Positions 1-13,406 are shown, counted from the stretch's first letter. The stretch is DNA of 64,000 nt from Nyssa sinensis (GCA_008638375.1 CM018031.1:10444062-10508061), one strand, 5' to 3'. Numbers and translations: made by a program. The notes: generated from the letters alone by a model not told the origin.

Positions 1-2388
1 GCAGTCCTGGAAAATCTGTCGGGGTGAGTTCAGTACTGCTTGCCCTGGTTCTGGTTGGAAGGGCTGCTTTTGTATTTCCACTCTCTATCTTATCCAACTT
101 AACCAGGAAGTCTAAGAGTGACAAAATTGAGTTCAAGCAGCAGGTAAATACTTCTGTAATTTGTTTTAAGTTTCTTAGCTTCCCGAACTGCTTGGTGTAA
201 TAAAAAACTGAACAATGTATAATTACACAGGTTACAATTTGGTGGGCTGGTTTAATGCGAGGCTCTGTCTCGATGGCACTTGCTTATAATCAGGTAAAAA
301 GGTTGACTGTTTAGTGATCAAGGATGCATTTTCTTTTTATAAAAAGTATAGTCTGGGATGCATGTCTACAAAACCATTTTTAGGATGGCGGGGCTATAAC
401 TGCCAAAAGTTATGCAACCTGATTTAGATCCCCCGCCCAGCCCAAACGCGTTAGAAGAATAAGATTCGTGGAGAGGTGCCGGGAATGCGCGCCAATATGG
501 CCCAAAAGCCCATTTCGAGCTCACAGCAATTATCTCCGTGTGGTCCAGCCCGCAATATAGTCTTATGCCCTTGCCCCCAGATTTCATAGAAATTACTAAA
601 AAAGCTGCCCCACCTTTATGTCTTTTTCTAACAGCTTTCTGCCATCATATATATACACACACACATGTACATATACACACACATATATATATTATAATAT
701 ATATAGAAAAATAATATTTTATTTATATTGCAATATGTTTAATAGTATAATATATAATATTTATTTTGTATAATATTTAATATTCATATATAGTATTTAT
801 AGTAAACTGAAATTATTTTTAAACAATTTTTATTTAATACTAATGTGAGGTATTTAAATTTTATAATCATGTATTTTTATTTAGTATAAATCATTTATTT
901 TAATTTAGTATAAATTATTTGTTTATTACATTTAAATTTTATAACATGCTACCAAAAATAAAACCAATATTATATAATAAATTATAAAGGGAAAAATGAA
1001 CTTTTATGCACTAGAATCACTTTTGAATAATTTTTACTCAAAATTCAACAAGTAATTCTATCATCATAAGTAATTCTTATCCAAACACTTGAAATTCCTT
1101 CTGCAAAAGCTATTCTACATAATTCCTTCTAACAGAGTCTATTTTCCATAATTTGAAACTCCCTAAGAGGGGCTCTTATTTTCCAATTTTGCGTGCCTGA
1201 CTTTGGCATCTTTTTGAAATATGAATAGAAAAGGTTGATGAGATGAGGTCATTATCTTGGAAAGAAATAAAAATCTTAATCGTTCTTTTTTTTCCCTTTG
1301 CTCCCCCCTCCGGCCGCCGTTCATAGACCTCCCTTTTCTCAACCTATAGACTTTGCCAACTAGGCTAGCTGGTACACCTTCCCATCCTAACCACTTCGTG
1401 CTGAATAATCAAGGAGAAATGTAGCATCATACTTTTCATTTACCTCATATTTAGAAATATACAAATATGAGTAAGTTTCTCTTCTGTTTGATTGGCTAAA
1501 AATTCTTCTTATACATATTGGAGACCCAGTTGAAGGATCGAAAATTTGTTGATAAAAAATTTGTGACTTTCTCTGTATGTCTTGGCCAGCTTCTGCTGAT
1601 TGGCAGTTGGCCATTTTAACAATTTTGCATGGGGATAAATATTTTCCATCTCACAGCTGATGCACTTTTGGACTGCAATGTTGCTGCCGCATTTGGTTGC
1701 ACTGAACTTAATATTCTATATATGGAACGTTTTGTATATTACCTTAGAATACATACACTATCACAATACACAAATATTATGGTGGTGGTATTGCATTTTG
1801 AAGCCTGACTTTTGATGCACGTGCAGTTCACGAGGTCTGGCCACACTCAGCAGCCAGGGAATGCAGTCATGATCACCAGTACTATAACTGTTGTTCTTTT
1901 CAGCACAGTGGTAAGGAACACAATGCCCTTGTGATTGAAGGATCCCTTTTTGCCACTATTGAGTGTTATTCCTTGCAATAGTATTATTATTAGTTATTCT
2001 CTCTTTCAATTGACACCATTCATTCTAATGGTGGCCTTTATTTTTTATGTTTTTTTAGGTGTTTGGATTGATGACCAAACCTCTTGTAAGGTTCTTGCTG
2101 CCTCAATCGAAACACTTGAGCAGCATGATGTCCTCCGAACCATCTAGCCCGAAATCCTTCACGCTGCCACTTCTCAGCAGCGAGCAAGAATCAGAAGCTG
2201 ACACGGGTGGTCACAACATTCCCCGTCCAACTGGTCTACGCGTGCTCCTAAGCACTCCTACTCACACTGTGCATCATTATTGGAGAAAGTTTGATGATGC
2301 CTTCATGCGCCCTGTGTTTGGTGGGAGGGGGTTTGTGCAATATGTTTCTGCCTCACCCACAGGAAGAACTGACCAGCAATTTCAGTGA
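1..2388 (+). CDS. NHX: Vacuolar Na+(K+)/H+ antiporter, NHX1/2 type (3' part only)
   Basis: The C-terminal part of a plant NHX exchanger; the 5' end lies outside the window. Visible coding exons are 1-143 (frame begins at base 3), 231-293, 1827-1910 and 2059-2388, and all junctions are GT-AG and phase 0. They encode the last membrane helices: GRAAFVFPLS, then IWWAGLMRGSVSMALAYNQ, then GNAVMITSTITVVLFSTV, then VFGLMTKPLVRFLLP. A cytosolic or lumenal tail of about 100 residues follows and ends at TGA 2386-2388. The MRG-SVSMALAYN segment is a hallmark of the plant vacuolar NHX clade, which exchanges Na+ or K+ for H+ at the tonoplast or endosomes to load vacuoles and set pH. About 205 residues of a protein usually near 540 are seen. 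The frame is open and the tail length is normal, so the gene looks intact here. Identity is confident to NHX1-4; the exact paralog is not. Confidence 0.93.
294..1826 (+). other. NHX intron with GC-richer island and AT-rich filler
   Basis: A long intron between the SMALAYNQ exon and the FTRSGHTQQPGN exon. Bases 380-600 are clearly richer in GC and CpG than their surroundings and look like inserted DNA. The stretch around 650-715 is an AC/AT microsatellite. The rest, to about 1250, is very AT-rich. No coding exon is needed here because the flanking exons join in frame. No transposon ends were recognised. Confidence 0.6.
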
Positions 2389-3823
2389 GAAATAAAGTCA
2401 AGAGATCATCTCTTTATCGCTGTAATGCTAGTTTTGAAGCCACTGACCTTACAATCTTTATCTTGGGTGTCTGTTAATTTTGTAACGACACTTATGTATA
2501 TAAGCAGCCCAAAAAAATACAAAAAATAAAATAAAATAAAATAAATAATGTACATAAACACACTATATATCGCATCATATTTACCTCCATATTTTTGTGG
2601 CAGAGCTTTCATTACATTTTTTTTCAACCTCTATACTATTCCTGCAAGCTGAAATAAGCCGATTTTAGTATAAAATTTGTATTTTTAATGATAAATTGTT
2701 GTTTCATTTTATTTTTTTTTATGGTGGTGGTATTCTTGATGTTTTTCTTCTTTTCTCTGGGTTACAATTTAATATAAATGTCCAGACAGGGTTTTTGGTA
2801 GCGGTGATGTGTGAAATTAAAAAAAAAAAAAAAACATGAAAGGGATTTTTTTGTCATTCTGAAAAAAAACAAATTTGGATAGTGGGAGAGATGTGTAGTT
2901 TGCTACTAAAAATAGGAGAAGACAACGTAATTTCACAGTAAGTCTTTGTAATTGTCAAAATTTTTAAGAGAAGTCAATATAATTTATCTTACTAGTTAAT
3001 AGAATTAATAAATTGTTAGACTTTCTTTAATTATGATCAGAGCAGTGTCGGGTATCTTCAATTTATATATTTAATTATATATTAATGTGATGTGTTAATA
3101 TAACAATTTTAAGTTATATGAAATGTGATTTTCAAAGTTACTATATTCTATTGTCATCCCTATTTGGCCAGTTGATGAGTAACTATTTTGTAGTTGCTCA
3201 AATCTAAAAAAATAAAGAAATAAAAGTTTCAATGCACGGGATTTTAATGAATTTTTTATGCATAAATAGAGAGTAACAAGACCTAGGTTCAACTTTTAAC
3301 ATGACAAAACTTCTTGATTCATGTATCTCCAACTTTTAAACTACTTGCTATGTTGCATTGACTTTTATCTACCTATTTGCTTGTGAACCGGTTCACTCAT
3401 GTTGTCAATAAACTTAATATTAATAAAGTTTTAGTTTATATGAGAAAATATATTTTAACTATTAATAATTTAAAGATTATATTTTTATTCATCCCGGTCA
3501 CCAATCATCTCTAAGGCTACTGTTTAAACGGCGAGAAAAGATGATTGAATAAAATAAATATTATCATAACTCATGTTTGATGTCTTCAGTTAGATTAAAT
3601 ATTTATATTCTTTGAACTATTTATATCCTACCTAGGTAGGATATAACTTATACCATAGATGTGGTGGTATTTGAGTTATCATATTCTATAGAATAAAAAA
3701 AAAAAGTAACATCGTCAAGTTAAAAAATAATATATATTTTTTTCATTATTCAATTTTATTTTATTTTATTTTTGATATGTTTCTGATTTTTACTGTATTT
3801 TTTATATTAATAAATGGATTGTT

Positions 3824-3854
<31 letters not shown>

Positions 3855-4900
3855 AATATAACATTAGAAATATTTTATTATAAAATATTGTGATTCTGAT
3901 TATTAGATTTTACAATTGATTTGTGAATAAAATTTTAAATTTAGATATCTTGTACATATATATTTGAAAAAAAAAAAGATTAAATGACTTTCAAAAAAAT
4001 AATTTTTGAAAGCCTTGAAAAAAATAATACATAAAAAAATAAAAAATAGTTATATCTAAATTTTATATTCGATAAACATTCAAACACATAATTGAGATAT
4101 AATAATATATCTAAGTCTTTTATTCGGATCACTTATAAACATTGAATTAAAATATTAATATCTCATAAAATTTATATTTTATATAATCTAATTATATACT
4201 ATCTAATCCCGTCTTTTTATCTGATCATCTAAACAAAACTAATTAAAAATATTATAGCATTATTTAACTTTTTATTTATCTTTCAACAATTCCTAAGTGT
4301 AATATTTCTTCTGAAAACAAAAAAAAAAAATATACTTATTTATAAATATAATTTACAAACAAATTCATTACACTACCTAAATCAATCATAAACCGTGACC
4401 CCTTATTTAAAAGGAGATAGGGAATGTCATTGGATATAATGAGTTTGACTGCATTAATAAAGTTGACATAAAAATTCTTCCAGTGGACACTACACAGCCA
4501 GTTGTCACCGGCATAATAGACGGCCGTTGTTGGGAATTTCGACCGTTGCAGGCTTTCTTTTCGTGGCCTCTTTTTAAATTTTTGAAGGAGTCCACACACG
4601 CTCCTGATTCCTGAAGCTACACTCGAAGTACAACCAACCAGTCCGCCTTATCATTTCTAAATCTCGGAAATGCCCTTCCGGTTCATATAATTAACTAGCA
4701 TGCAATTCGGCTTTATTTCGACGGCCGGCCATGTAATCCAAGCCCATAGAAAGACCATATTGCCCCCCCCCATGATGCTGACTGCTAGAGTCGAGTCAGC
4801 CAATGTTGTGAGTTGTAAATAAAGGCCATCGTCTAGGGCAATGTAGTACATCGAAAGATTTTAAAGTCCTCGTCCTGCACAGCAATTTAAACATGTGGGG
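2389..4900. other. Intergenic region after NHX, no gene seen
   Basis: NHX 3' UTR sequence probably runs to about 2700, with several AATAAA-like tracts around 2525-2545. Beyond this the DNA is AT-rich with homopolymer runs and an AC/AT microsatellite near 3825-3855. From about 4380 to 4900 the composition becomes more balanced, which may be the promoter of the next gene. I see no supported coding region. Confidence 0.5.
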
Positions 4901-4903
4901 CCA

Positions 4904-4911
4904 TATAAATA
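4904..4911 (+). promoter_or_regulatory. Candidate TATA box of the NET gene
   Basis: TATAAATA lies about 800 bases upstream of the start codon. It precedes a GA/CT-rich stretch (5030-5130) that is typical of a plant 5' leader. The leader would be long and may contain an intron. The assignment is by position and motif only. Confidence 0.3.
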
Positions 4912-5282
4912 TGTGGCGGATTTTGATAGGTTGAAAATAGTTTGTGAATAAGACAAATATGAAACTCGAGGTGGAAGTGGAGGTGTTTTAAATTTCAAAC
5001 AGTCCTCTTCTCATTACTAGTGGCAGTGTAGCAGAGAAACAGAGGAAGAGAGAGAGAGAGACGCGTCTCTGCTTCTTTCTCTGGAGAAAAAGAAGAAATC
5101 TATACTCTCTCTCACTCTAGTCTCTATCTGTGTCGCACTCCGGCAGATTTCTGCGGTGGTCGGAGTGCCGTGCTTGAAAGGACTAAATATCCTTTCATCG
5201 TTCATTTTTCTAATCGTCTCAGCGAAGGTTTTTGTGATTCTATTACTCTGATAGATGGATAATTTTTTCACTGAAACTTTTC

Positions 5283-5685
5283 TTACGTGATAGGAGTCGT
5301 GGTACTTTGAATCTCTTTCCCTAGTAATTCTCTGCGGTTTTGGCGTTTTGTGAGATTTGAATTTCCTATGAATTAGTCTTTGCTTAAAAAATGAATACAA
5401 TACCCCCATCAATTTTATTGTGCTTTTTATCAAATATTATCCAAATCTTCACTGCTCTAATTGAGTTTATATCGTGATTTGGGTTACGTGATAGGAGTCG
5501 TGGTACTTTAAATCTCTTTCCTTAGTAATTCTCTGCGGATTTTGGCGTTTCGTGAGATTTGAATTTCCTATGAATTAGTCTTTGCTTAAAAAATGAATAC
5601 AATACCCCCATCAATTTTATTGTGCTTTTTATCAAATATTATCCAAATCTTCACTGCTCTAATTGAGTTTATATCGTGATTTGGG
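5283..5685. repeat. Tandem duplication (about 201 bp unit) in the NET 5' leader region
   Basis: Two head-to-tail copies, 5283-5483 and 5484-5685, differ by only a few substitutions and one inserted base. Both begin TTACGTGATAGGAGTCG and end with ATCGTGATTTGGG. The second copy ends 26 bases before the start codon, so the duplication lies in the transcribed leader or a leader intron. Near identity suggests a recent event. Confidence 0.9.
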
Positions 5686-5711
5686 TTGTGGCTTTTGGAA
5701 GGTGAGAGAAA

Positions 5712-8700
5712 ATGATGGAGGCGATGAAAAATCCTGCGCGATGGTGGTGGTTCGACAGTCACAACAGCACCGCAAAACGCTCCCCATGGCTCCAATCCAC
5801 CCTTGCAGGTATCTTCTTTTCATTTTACTCAAAGGGTTTCCATAATTATTATTAGTCTTATATAGGGGCTAATAGTCTAATTATAGCAATTGGAATTTGA
5901 TGGTAAATCAGTTCCACCTATTACGTGATTGATTCTTCTCCATCTCAGATCTGCTTTTCTATTGAATTCTCAAATTTTCTTTTTTATTATTTTACTAGTC
6001 CTTTAACCAAAGAGTTGACTTACAAGCAACCAAACTTAGAAAGACTGGCAGTTACCAACTTACTTTCCAGGAGATGGGGTAGATTGCATTTTCCAGGATG
6101 AATAAAAAATTATTTTCTGATTTCTGATTTTTTGAAGAGCAATACATGAAATGACCGACTACTATGGGTAGGGGCTGGTAATTATGTGGTGTCATATTTT
6201 TGACATATTTGAGGTATGAGTATTTGATTATATGAGTAAATCTGAATGATTAATTAATCATGTTAAAAAACTTTAATCCTAAAATGACCTATATATATTA
6301 GATCATCTTCAATGGTTAACCAAATTTTACTCTAATTTGATTAAAAGCTTCATTTGGCATGGAGCTCTTCAATGGTTACTTAAATTTTTACTCAAATCTT
6401 TTTTAAATATTGTCACCTTATCCCAAAAGCTTCTTTATTTCATTGAGTAAAAATTTGATAAAATGAACAATATTTTGCTGAAATGAGTAAAAATTTGAGA
6501 AAAAATGAATTTGATATGGATTTGGTTAAACCATTAGAGAGTTGTTTTTAATGATTTTTACTCCAATTTTAAATTTGGTATGAAATTTGGTTAACCATTA
6601 GAGATGCTCTTAGGGCATCCAGCAATGAATCAAACCCAGACTTAAAGTCAAATTTGAGTTTTAAAAAAAATAACTCTAAAAATGACTCTCCAGTAGCAGT
6701 AGATTCAAACCAATACCTAAATATATTTTTACACTAACTTAAACCCAAGTCAGGTGCAATACTATTCACAGATTCAAGTCATTGTTCAAAGAAAATTTAA
6801 AACTTTTGGAACATGATGAGAATTATTTTGGAACAAGGTGGGGATTTTGAAAAGAGATTTGAGTAAAAATTTGGTGGCTGCCGGAGAGTATCAAATTCAA
6901 ATGAAGCTTTTACTCAGTGGCCTTACATGGTTAATATGATACGAACAATGGAACTTGTTTGATAAATAAGTTATGTCAGGATTTACACGCTTAACCAATT
7001 TAACACGCGTATACATAAATTGAACTCTATGTATTCTTTGAAAACAAATCAACACGCGCACACACGAAGACATTTGAACTCTCATGGAACTAACTTAATT
7101 GATATAATAACTACTAATCAATCATATTTATCTTAATAATTCTAATTAATATCATCTTAATAATCCTAATTAATACTAAAACATAATTTACTATGATAGA
7201 AACTTAAATGCAAACATAATACAAGCTATCTATTTAGATATCATGATGTTTATTTTCAAATGATACTCTTAATTATGTATAGTGAAGTTATAGGAATTAG
7301 AGTTATTTAGGTTGATGTGATTTAAATGGATTAAGTCATGTTAAATGAATTAACTTGACTTAGTTATTTAGCTTGCTAACTTTGTGTTTGAATTCGAAGT
7401 GTGTTCTCATCTTATTTTAAGAATTGTTACTGCGCTTTCTATTATCTGTTTGGTTCAAACACCATGTGGGGATGAGGGAAAGGTCCACCACTGATTCTGG
7501 GTCCCACAACTGATTATGGGTCCCACAACATGAACATATTTGCCAGTGAATAATGTTTAGTAGCACTAAACCAACAGTTGAATATTGTTGGAGTGACCCA
7601 CATCGCCTGTCTCTAGCTCCTCTAGTCTATATATTAAGGGCCATCTCTCCCTCTCCTCAGCACCTGGGTTTTAAGAATCAAGCTAATTTGGAGTTGGGCC
7701 TCCAATTTTCAACATAGTATCAGAGTCAGGCCAGAGCTCTAACTTTGGATTAGAGGAGTTGGGGCGTGTTCATCTGGCTTTTGCTGCGACAGGCGATGTA
7801 ATGCAGAAGGCGTGTGGGAGTGTCCCACATCGCCCGTCTCTAGTTCCTCTGGTTTATATATAAGGGCCCTCTCTCCCTCTCCTCAACACTTGGGTTTTAA
7901 GAATCGAGTTAATTTAGAGTTGGGCCTCCAATTTTCAACATGGTATCAGAGGCAGGCCAGAGTTCTAACTTTGGGCTAGAGGAGTCGGGGCGTGCTCATC
8001 GGGCTTTCGCTGCTACAGGCGATGAATCTTTAGCAACAGAGGAAATAGATGTTGGAGGGGGGGTCCACAGACATCATGACCTGATAGATTAGGATTAGAA
8101 AGAGGATGGGGCTTTCGGAACTGAATTTGGGGTCTGGAATACTTCATGTCTCCTCTGTATAGAGGATTCCCATTTTATCTCCTTGGTTTTGGTTCTAAAT
8201 TCTGAGATGAGATAAACTGTCAATATTGTGATGATGATTGATGAATGTACTGCGATGGTGGGGCTACTTGGTAATTGGCAAAATAATTATATGGTCCTCA
8301 ATGCCGGAACCTGAGTTCTTCAACGCTATTCTAATATTCATATGCTTTTATGAATGGCCTTTATAAAGCTCTCAACACATTCATTTTTAACCTTCTAAAG
8401 GTACTTTTTTCATAGCTTAATCATATTTACTGGACCCAGTTGATTCCAGTTAAACACAAAAATAGCTCTCATAAGCAGAAAGTGTAGATACTTTTATAAG
8501 AAAGTGTCAAGGATTCTTATTCTTTTTTTTTTTTATTTTATGTTTTTTGACTCTACTTCCTCATGGGACCCAACAATGCATTCATAGAGATCATTAAATT
8601 GCTGGACCCGTGTCTGTAATATGATTTTGACATGAGACCATATTGATTGGAAATCTTTAATTTACTGCCTGCTCAAGAAATTTCAATAAAACCATATTGA

Positions 8701-9754
8701 CTAGAGAAGTCTTAAATCAGCAGCCTCCTTACAAGATGATTTCGGTGGACTATAATTTTGAGTAGCCTCAGGGTGTTGAAACTTTAAACAAGTGCTATGC
8801 AGTTGATGCTCATGCTATGACCACGCAGTTGGTCACGATTACTCATCAAAAATTGTTAATATTCTGAATTGGATGCTAGCATCTTTCAACTTTATTATCC
8901 TCCCACAAACTTGAAATCCTTCATGACTTGATTAATCTCTCTCATTGATAAGCATCTCATTTCTCAGTAAATTAGACCTGTCATATAATTATGAATTTAC
9001 TTATTCATGCATCCTCTCTACCATGGCAGAGCTAGACGAGAAGACTAGGGCAATGCTGAAAATAATTGAGGAAGATGCAGATTCCTTTGCCCAACGTGCA
9101 GAGATGTATTACAAGAAGCGGCCAGAGCTAATTAACATGGTTGAAGATATTTATCGGGCTCATCGCTCATTAGTCGAGCGATATGATCAAGTCAAGTCTG
9201 ACCCTGGAACTCGCCTCATTACACCATGGGCATCTCCATTATCCTTCAAATACCGAACAGAGAAGTTGATGAGCTCCATGGATAAATCCTATGACAGCTA
9301 CTCTGAAACCTATGACCCTGAGGAGTCTGGAGGGTCTGAGGTTGATGATCCTGAACAAGAAGATGAATCCCAGGTTGACAAGGAAATGGGAGAAGAAGAA
9401 GTTTCAAGCGGGGTCAGCGACGATGAATTGATCAAGCTGAGGGAAGAAATAGAGAGACTCAAAGAGGAGAACGAAGTGCAAAGGGAGCACCTATTGCAGA
9501 AAGATGAAGAGAAAAGAGAGGTCATAAGACAGCTCAGTTTAGCTGTGGATATGCTCAAGGAGGAGAATGTGAAGCTGAGGAGGCATATTGCTAAAGAGTC
9601 TCCCAAGAAATGGAACCCCCTTGAGTTCAACAAACTAAGGGGGTTATTTTTGGAGAAGTTGTTCAATGGGTCTTCAAAATCTCAGGCTAAGTTGTTGCTC
9701 TCTAGAAGATCACATAGCCAGCAAGAAGTAATATATGTAGGACACAGCTTATAA
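5712..9754 (+). CDS. NET3-type actin-binding protein (NAB/KIP1-like domain)
   Basis: Two exons, 5712-5808 and 9030-9754, join in phase 1 (GCA G / AG CTA) to give 273 residues. The N-terminal NAB domain (about residues 11-85) is complete only after splicing. It starts WWWFDSHNSTAKRSPWLQS and continues ELDEKTRAML, IIEEDADSFAQRAEMYYKKR and RAHRSLVERYD, the classic NETWORKED/KIP1 signature. An acidic linker follows, then a predicted coiled coil at about 162-221 rich in E, K and L heptads, then a basic serine-rich tail. NETWORKED proteins bind F-actin and link it to membranes; the NET3 group is short and acts at the plasma membrane/ER or nucleus. Length and the single intron in the NAB domain fit NET3. 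Two adjacent ATGs (5712 and 5715) are possible starts; I chose the first. The second exon alone is open from 8945, but that leader is intron. Confidence 0.88.
6301..6609. mobile_element. MITE, PIF/Harbinger (Tourist-like)
   Basis: The element lies in the NET intron. It starts GATCATCTTCAATGGTTAACC and ends GGTTAACCATTAGAGATGCTC, giving imperfect terminal inverted repeats. It is flanked by TTA on both sides (6298-6300 and 6610-6612), the target duplication expected for PIF/Harbinger. There is no coding capacity. A second related block (about 6613-6880, starting GGGCATCCAGCAATG) abuts it, but its right end is unclear. Confidence 0.65.
7586..8060 (+). mobile_element. Tandem TRIM retrotransposon remnant (LTR-internal-LTR-internal-partial LTR)
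   Basis: LTR-like copies of about 129 bp lie at 7586-7714 and 7813-7940. Each has the CCCACATCGCC block, a TATATA-AGGGCC segment and a TTTTCAACA end. Each is followed directly by a primer-binding-site-like motif matching the initiator tRNA-Met complement (TAGTATCAGAG at 7715, TGGTATCAGAGGC at 7941). The short internal regions are about 98 and 109 bp. A third LTR start (TGTTGGAGGGG) appears at 8050 and then diverges. Tiny LTRs, a PBS and no coding region define TRIM elements, and tandem sharing of LTRs is known for them. The remnant sits inside the NET intron in sense orientation. Confidence 0.7.
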
Positions 9755-12700
9755 ATATTACAGTCTACATGTAGGGATTCCAACAAAGTTTTGTCTATAT
9801 AAATAGTGTGTTTATTTTCAGGTAGTTCTAAATTAGTCTTGATATTCTTTCTACATGGGTATTTTTGATAATTCAGTCCAACTGGTTATGTCTGCTTTGC
9901 TAGCCTATGAGTGATCATGGTGTAGTTGACTATGGAAAATAAAATGGCTTTTTTTTCAGCAAAAAAGAACTGGTTGTAATACGAGTATAATTTAAATGAA
10001 CTAGTGACTAATCTTCATAATGTTAGTGAGATGATGAACTGTGTGGTAATACGAATATTCAGCAATTGCAAGGGACTAAGAAACAGAGCACTCCACTAAC
10101 AGAAGCTGAGACAGAGGAAGGAGACCTGACCCACATTGCATGACCTAGGAGGGGCAATTGCCCCTATCAAAAATTTCGAAACTTTATATCTTTTTCAAAT
10201 ATTTTTTAATATTCCATTTTAATTTTTTCCTAGTCATGGACTGGATTAATTTATTGATCCAGGACTCATATTCGAAAGGTTCAAGGATTTAGCAGTTCAG
10301 TGTTGGTTGGTGATTTGTAATTATGTTGAGTTGAGTTGAGTTAATTTAGCTAAGTTGATTGTAATATTGTAATAATCATTGCTTCTTTAAAAAAAACATA
10401 ATTTTTATCAATTTTTTATATAGTCTGAAGTTTTTTGAGTGATTTTTTTAAGTTAAATTTTTTTTTTTTCTAATTCATAAGTTTTTTTTTTGTATCAATG
10501 GATTTTGTTACTTATTAAAAAATATTATCAATCAATTTTAATTTTTTTTATACTTATTTAATTTTTTAATTTATCATCTGATACTAAGCAAATTTTTTGC
10601 ACCTCCTAACCCAAATTCCTTGCTACATTAACTGGGGAGGAAGCCAAATCAGGCCCAGGTGCGTGTCTGGATTTGTAGGGCTTGGGGTGGAAGGAATAGT
10701 CGGTATCGAGGACTCGGTTGGTCAACGCCCAGCACAGGGGTTTCCCAATTCAAGCCCACTTCAATATAGAGTTATAAATCCCAAGGACTGTTCAATGGTT
10801 GGGTTGCGTTGGGTTCCCCAAACTTGAGGCCTTTCCAAGTTCCAAGGCCAACGGAAATATGGGTCATGCAGTTGAAAAGAAGTCTAATTCGATGGTACGG
10901 ACAGTACTCGACTCCAAATCAGGTAAGTAAATCTCATCTTATTAGTTATGTCACAGTATTAATCTGCTATGTATGTTTGTGACTATTTAATTTTAATAAA
11001 AAAAAATTTATACACATACATTTTATGTGTCAGATTGTGATTAAAATACAAACTCGAGTAAAAGAAAATTACTCATACCTAATTTAGAGTTAAGTATTGT
11101 TGATCGGTATACTCTAAGATGTCTTATTAATAATATGTAACTTTATTAGCAATAATTTTATATTACCATCATACTAAAAATGGGTTCCATCCAAATTCAT
11201 TTTGGAGTCATTTGAAAGCCATTCTCATCATCTCTAAAATTTGAGGCTAATTTAGAAGGATAAAAATATTTTTACATTTAGCCGAATAGGTTGGAAAAGG
11301 TATATAAGCATGTGCGGTCGTTTTAGTTACCTACCAAAAAGGTTGCGTTAGTTACCAAATTCATTATATGTGTTTCTTTTTTTAGGTTCGTTTCAACAGT
11401 CGATGAAAAGTATCAAAATTATTATTTAGTTCAAGTATAAATATAGTAACTTACAAAATCCTTTAATTATTCAATACCAAAAATATATTTCCAACAAAAT
11501 CTCGTAAAATTTGGAACAAGCGCAAAAAAAGATGTTTTACAACATTTTAAAATTTAATAACTTTAAATTTAAAAAAAAAATTGATAAAATGTATATATTT
11601 AGATTTTAAACATCGAAATTTATCAGACAAGACTCATTTGGAATATAAAATTTTTTAAAAAAACTATCACTCCAAAACTATAAAAAATAAAAATATTGTC
11701 TTAGTAAAAGTGTATAACTTATAGCTTTTTAGTGAAAAGTGTAAAATTGTACAGTTTCATAAAAAAATTGAGACAATATTCAATTATTATTAATTTTATT
11801 AGGCCACATGTTGCATGGTCAAAAAATTTCAAGGTACTAGAAATGTATTACAAAAAAAAAGTGTTTAGAACACGATAATTAAAAATTCAATAATTGTGAA
11901 AGTATAAGATTTTACAGATTTTCAAATTATAAAATTTTACACTGTCAAAAAAATTGAAAATTGTATTAAACCAATAAATTAAACACAAATTTACACTTTC
12001 AAAAAATATTGAAATTTCAAAGAGAAAAAAATAAGTATGTTTAAGTATTTGAGTGGTCATCGCCACACTCAAACAGTCGTTGGATTCCAATCCCATTCAA
12101 CAGCAGTCATCATTTTCACAATACCACTTAACCAACATTACACTAAATCCAGACTTCAGAGAATTTAGCCTTTGAGGAGCCCAACGTAAATGAAACAAGA
12201 TCCATAGGTTGGCAACCTACACTCTGATGAATAGCTCTAAATTGTAGAACCATTCTGCCAATTTTAAGAATTTAAATGAGGTTTCGTCATGGTTATAACA
12301 AGAAAGTGAATGGAGGGGTTGCATGAATAAGTAGCTTCATAGTCGGTCGTATCGATGATTCAATCTTCATCATCCTTGTACATTCACTGGCTCTAACTCG
12401 TTATTCTGTATTCAAGCCAGATTGTCACCATCGACGTGAATACACCACCAGTGAAAGAGACTCTCAATCATCGTCGCCGCCCCAATGTCAGACATCACTA
12501 CTAACGACGAGCGTAGTTGCCACCTCAATCACCACCCCCATTAACTATCGATCCCTCTCCATTGTGTTGTAACTTGCTTCATAACTCAACATTTTTTTTA
12601 AAAGTGCCTAGGTTGAGTAAAATAATAAATCATATATAAAGGTATTTTTATCATTTAAAAACAAAGAAACAAAAACTAATCAAAATGGATCTAAACTTAA

Positions 12701-13406
12701 AATATTACATAATTAATTCTGCTTCAGCTCAAAAGTAAAAAGTAGTTGAACTTTATAATAATTAAGTATCTTTTGAAGGAAATCGCGACAAATTAACTCT
12801 TCTTTTTGTTTAATGACTGCAGATTTTGGGATTAAGATAAAAATTAAGAAATATTTTAAGAATAGAGTAAACTATTATTTCCACTTTTTTAAAAAATTGT
12901 TCCCAAGTCCTACGACTCACAACATAAGAAAGGCTTTTAGAGTTGGTAGACAAAATGTTATAACAAAAAAAAAGGTGTCATACAAATAAAAAAATTTATT
13001 ATCATCCTTTTTATAAATTGATGTGACAATGAGTAATTTGTATTTCAATGTCTTGACTTTATATCACTAATTAGTGCTCGTTTAGTTGAATTATGTAAAA
13101 TTGTTGTTTGAATTGAGCAGTTGTGAAAAAATATCGTTCGAATTAAGCAATTAAATATTTGGATGAACTGTTAAAAAATATTTAACAACTATCAAACGAA
13201 GATATTCATAATAAACTTGACTAACTTAATAAAAAAAATTAGAATTATAAACTTAACTCAAACCGTATTTAATAAAAGAATAATGATTAATAAATGTGGT
13301 TTGAAATTTTGTCACAACCAGACTATTATCAAGTAAGTTTTTATTGAACCCGTCATAACGCATCAAGTGTTCTTGACAAGTTGAACCAAACCTAGCCTTA
13401 GTATGG

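Noticed and set aside
5017..5433. 138-residue minus-strand ORF
   Set aside because: It is antisense to the NET leader, runs through a GA microsatellite and part of the tandem duplication, and has no recognisable domain.
9310..9666. 118-residue minus-strand ORF rich in serine and leucine
   Set aside because: It is the antisense shadow of the NET coiled-coil exon, whose GAG/AAG codons give Ser/Leu on the other strand.
10597..10827. 76-residue plus-strand ORF
   Set aside because: No domain, no supporting splice or promoter context, and simple-looking composition; most likely chance or a decayed insertion.
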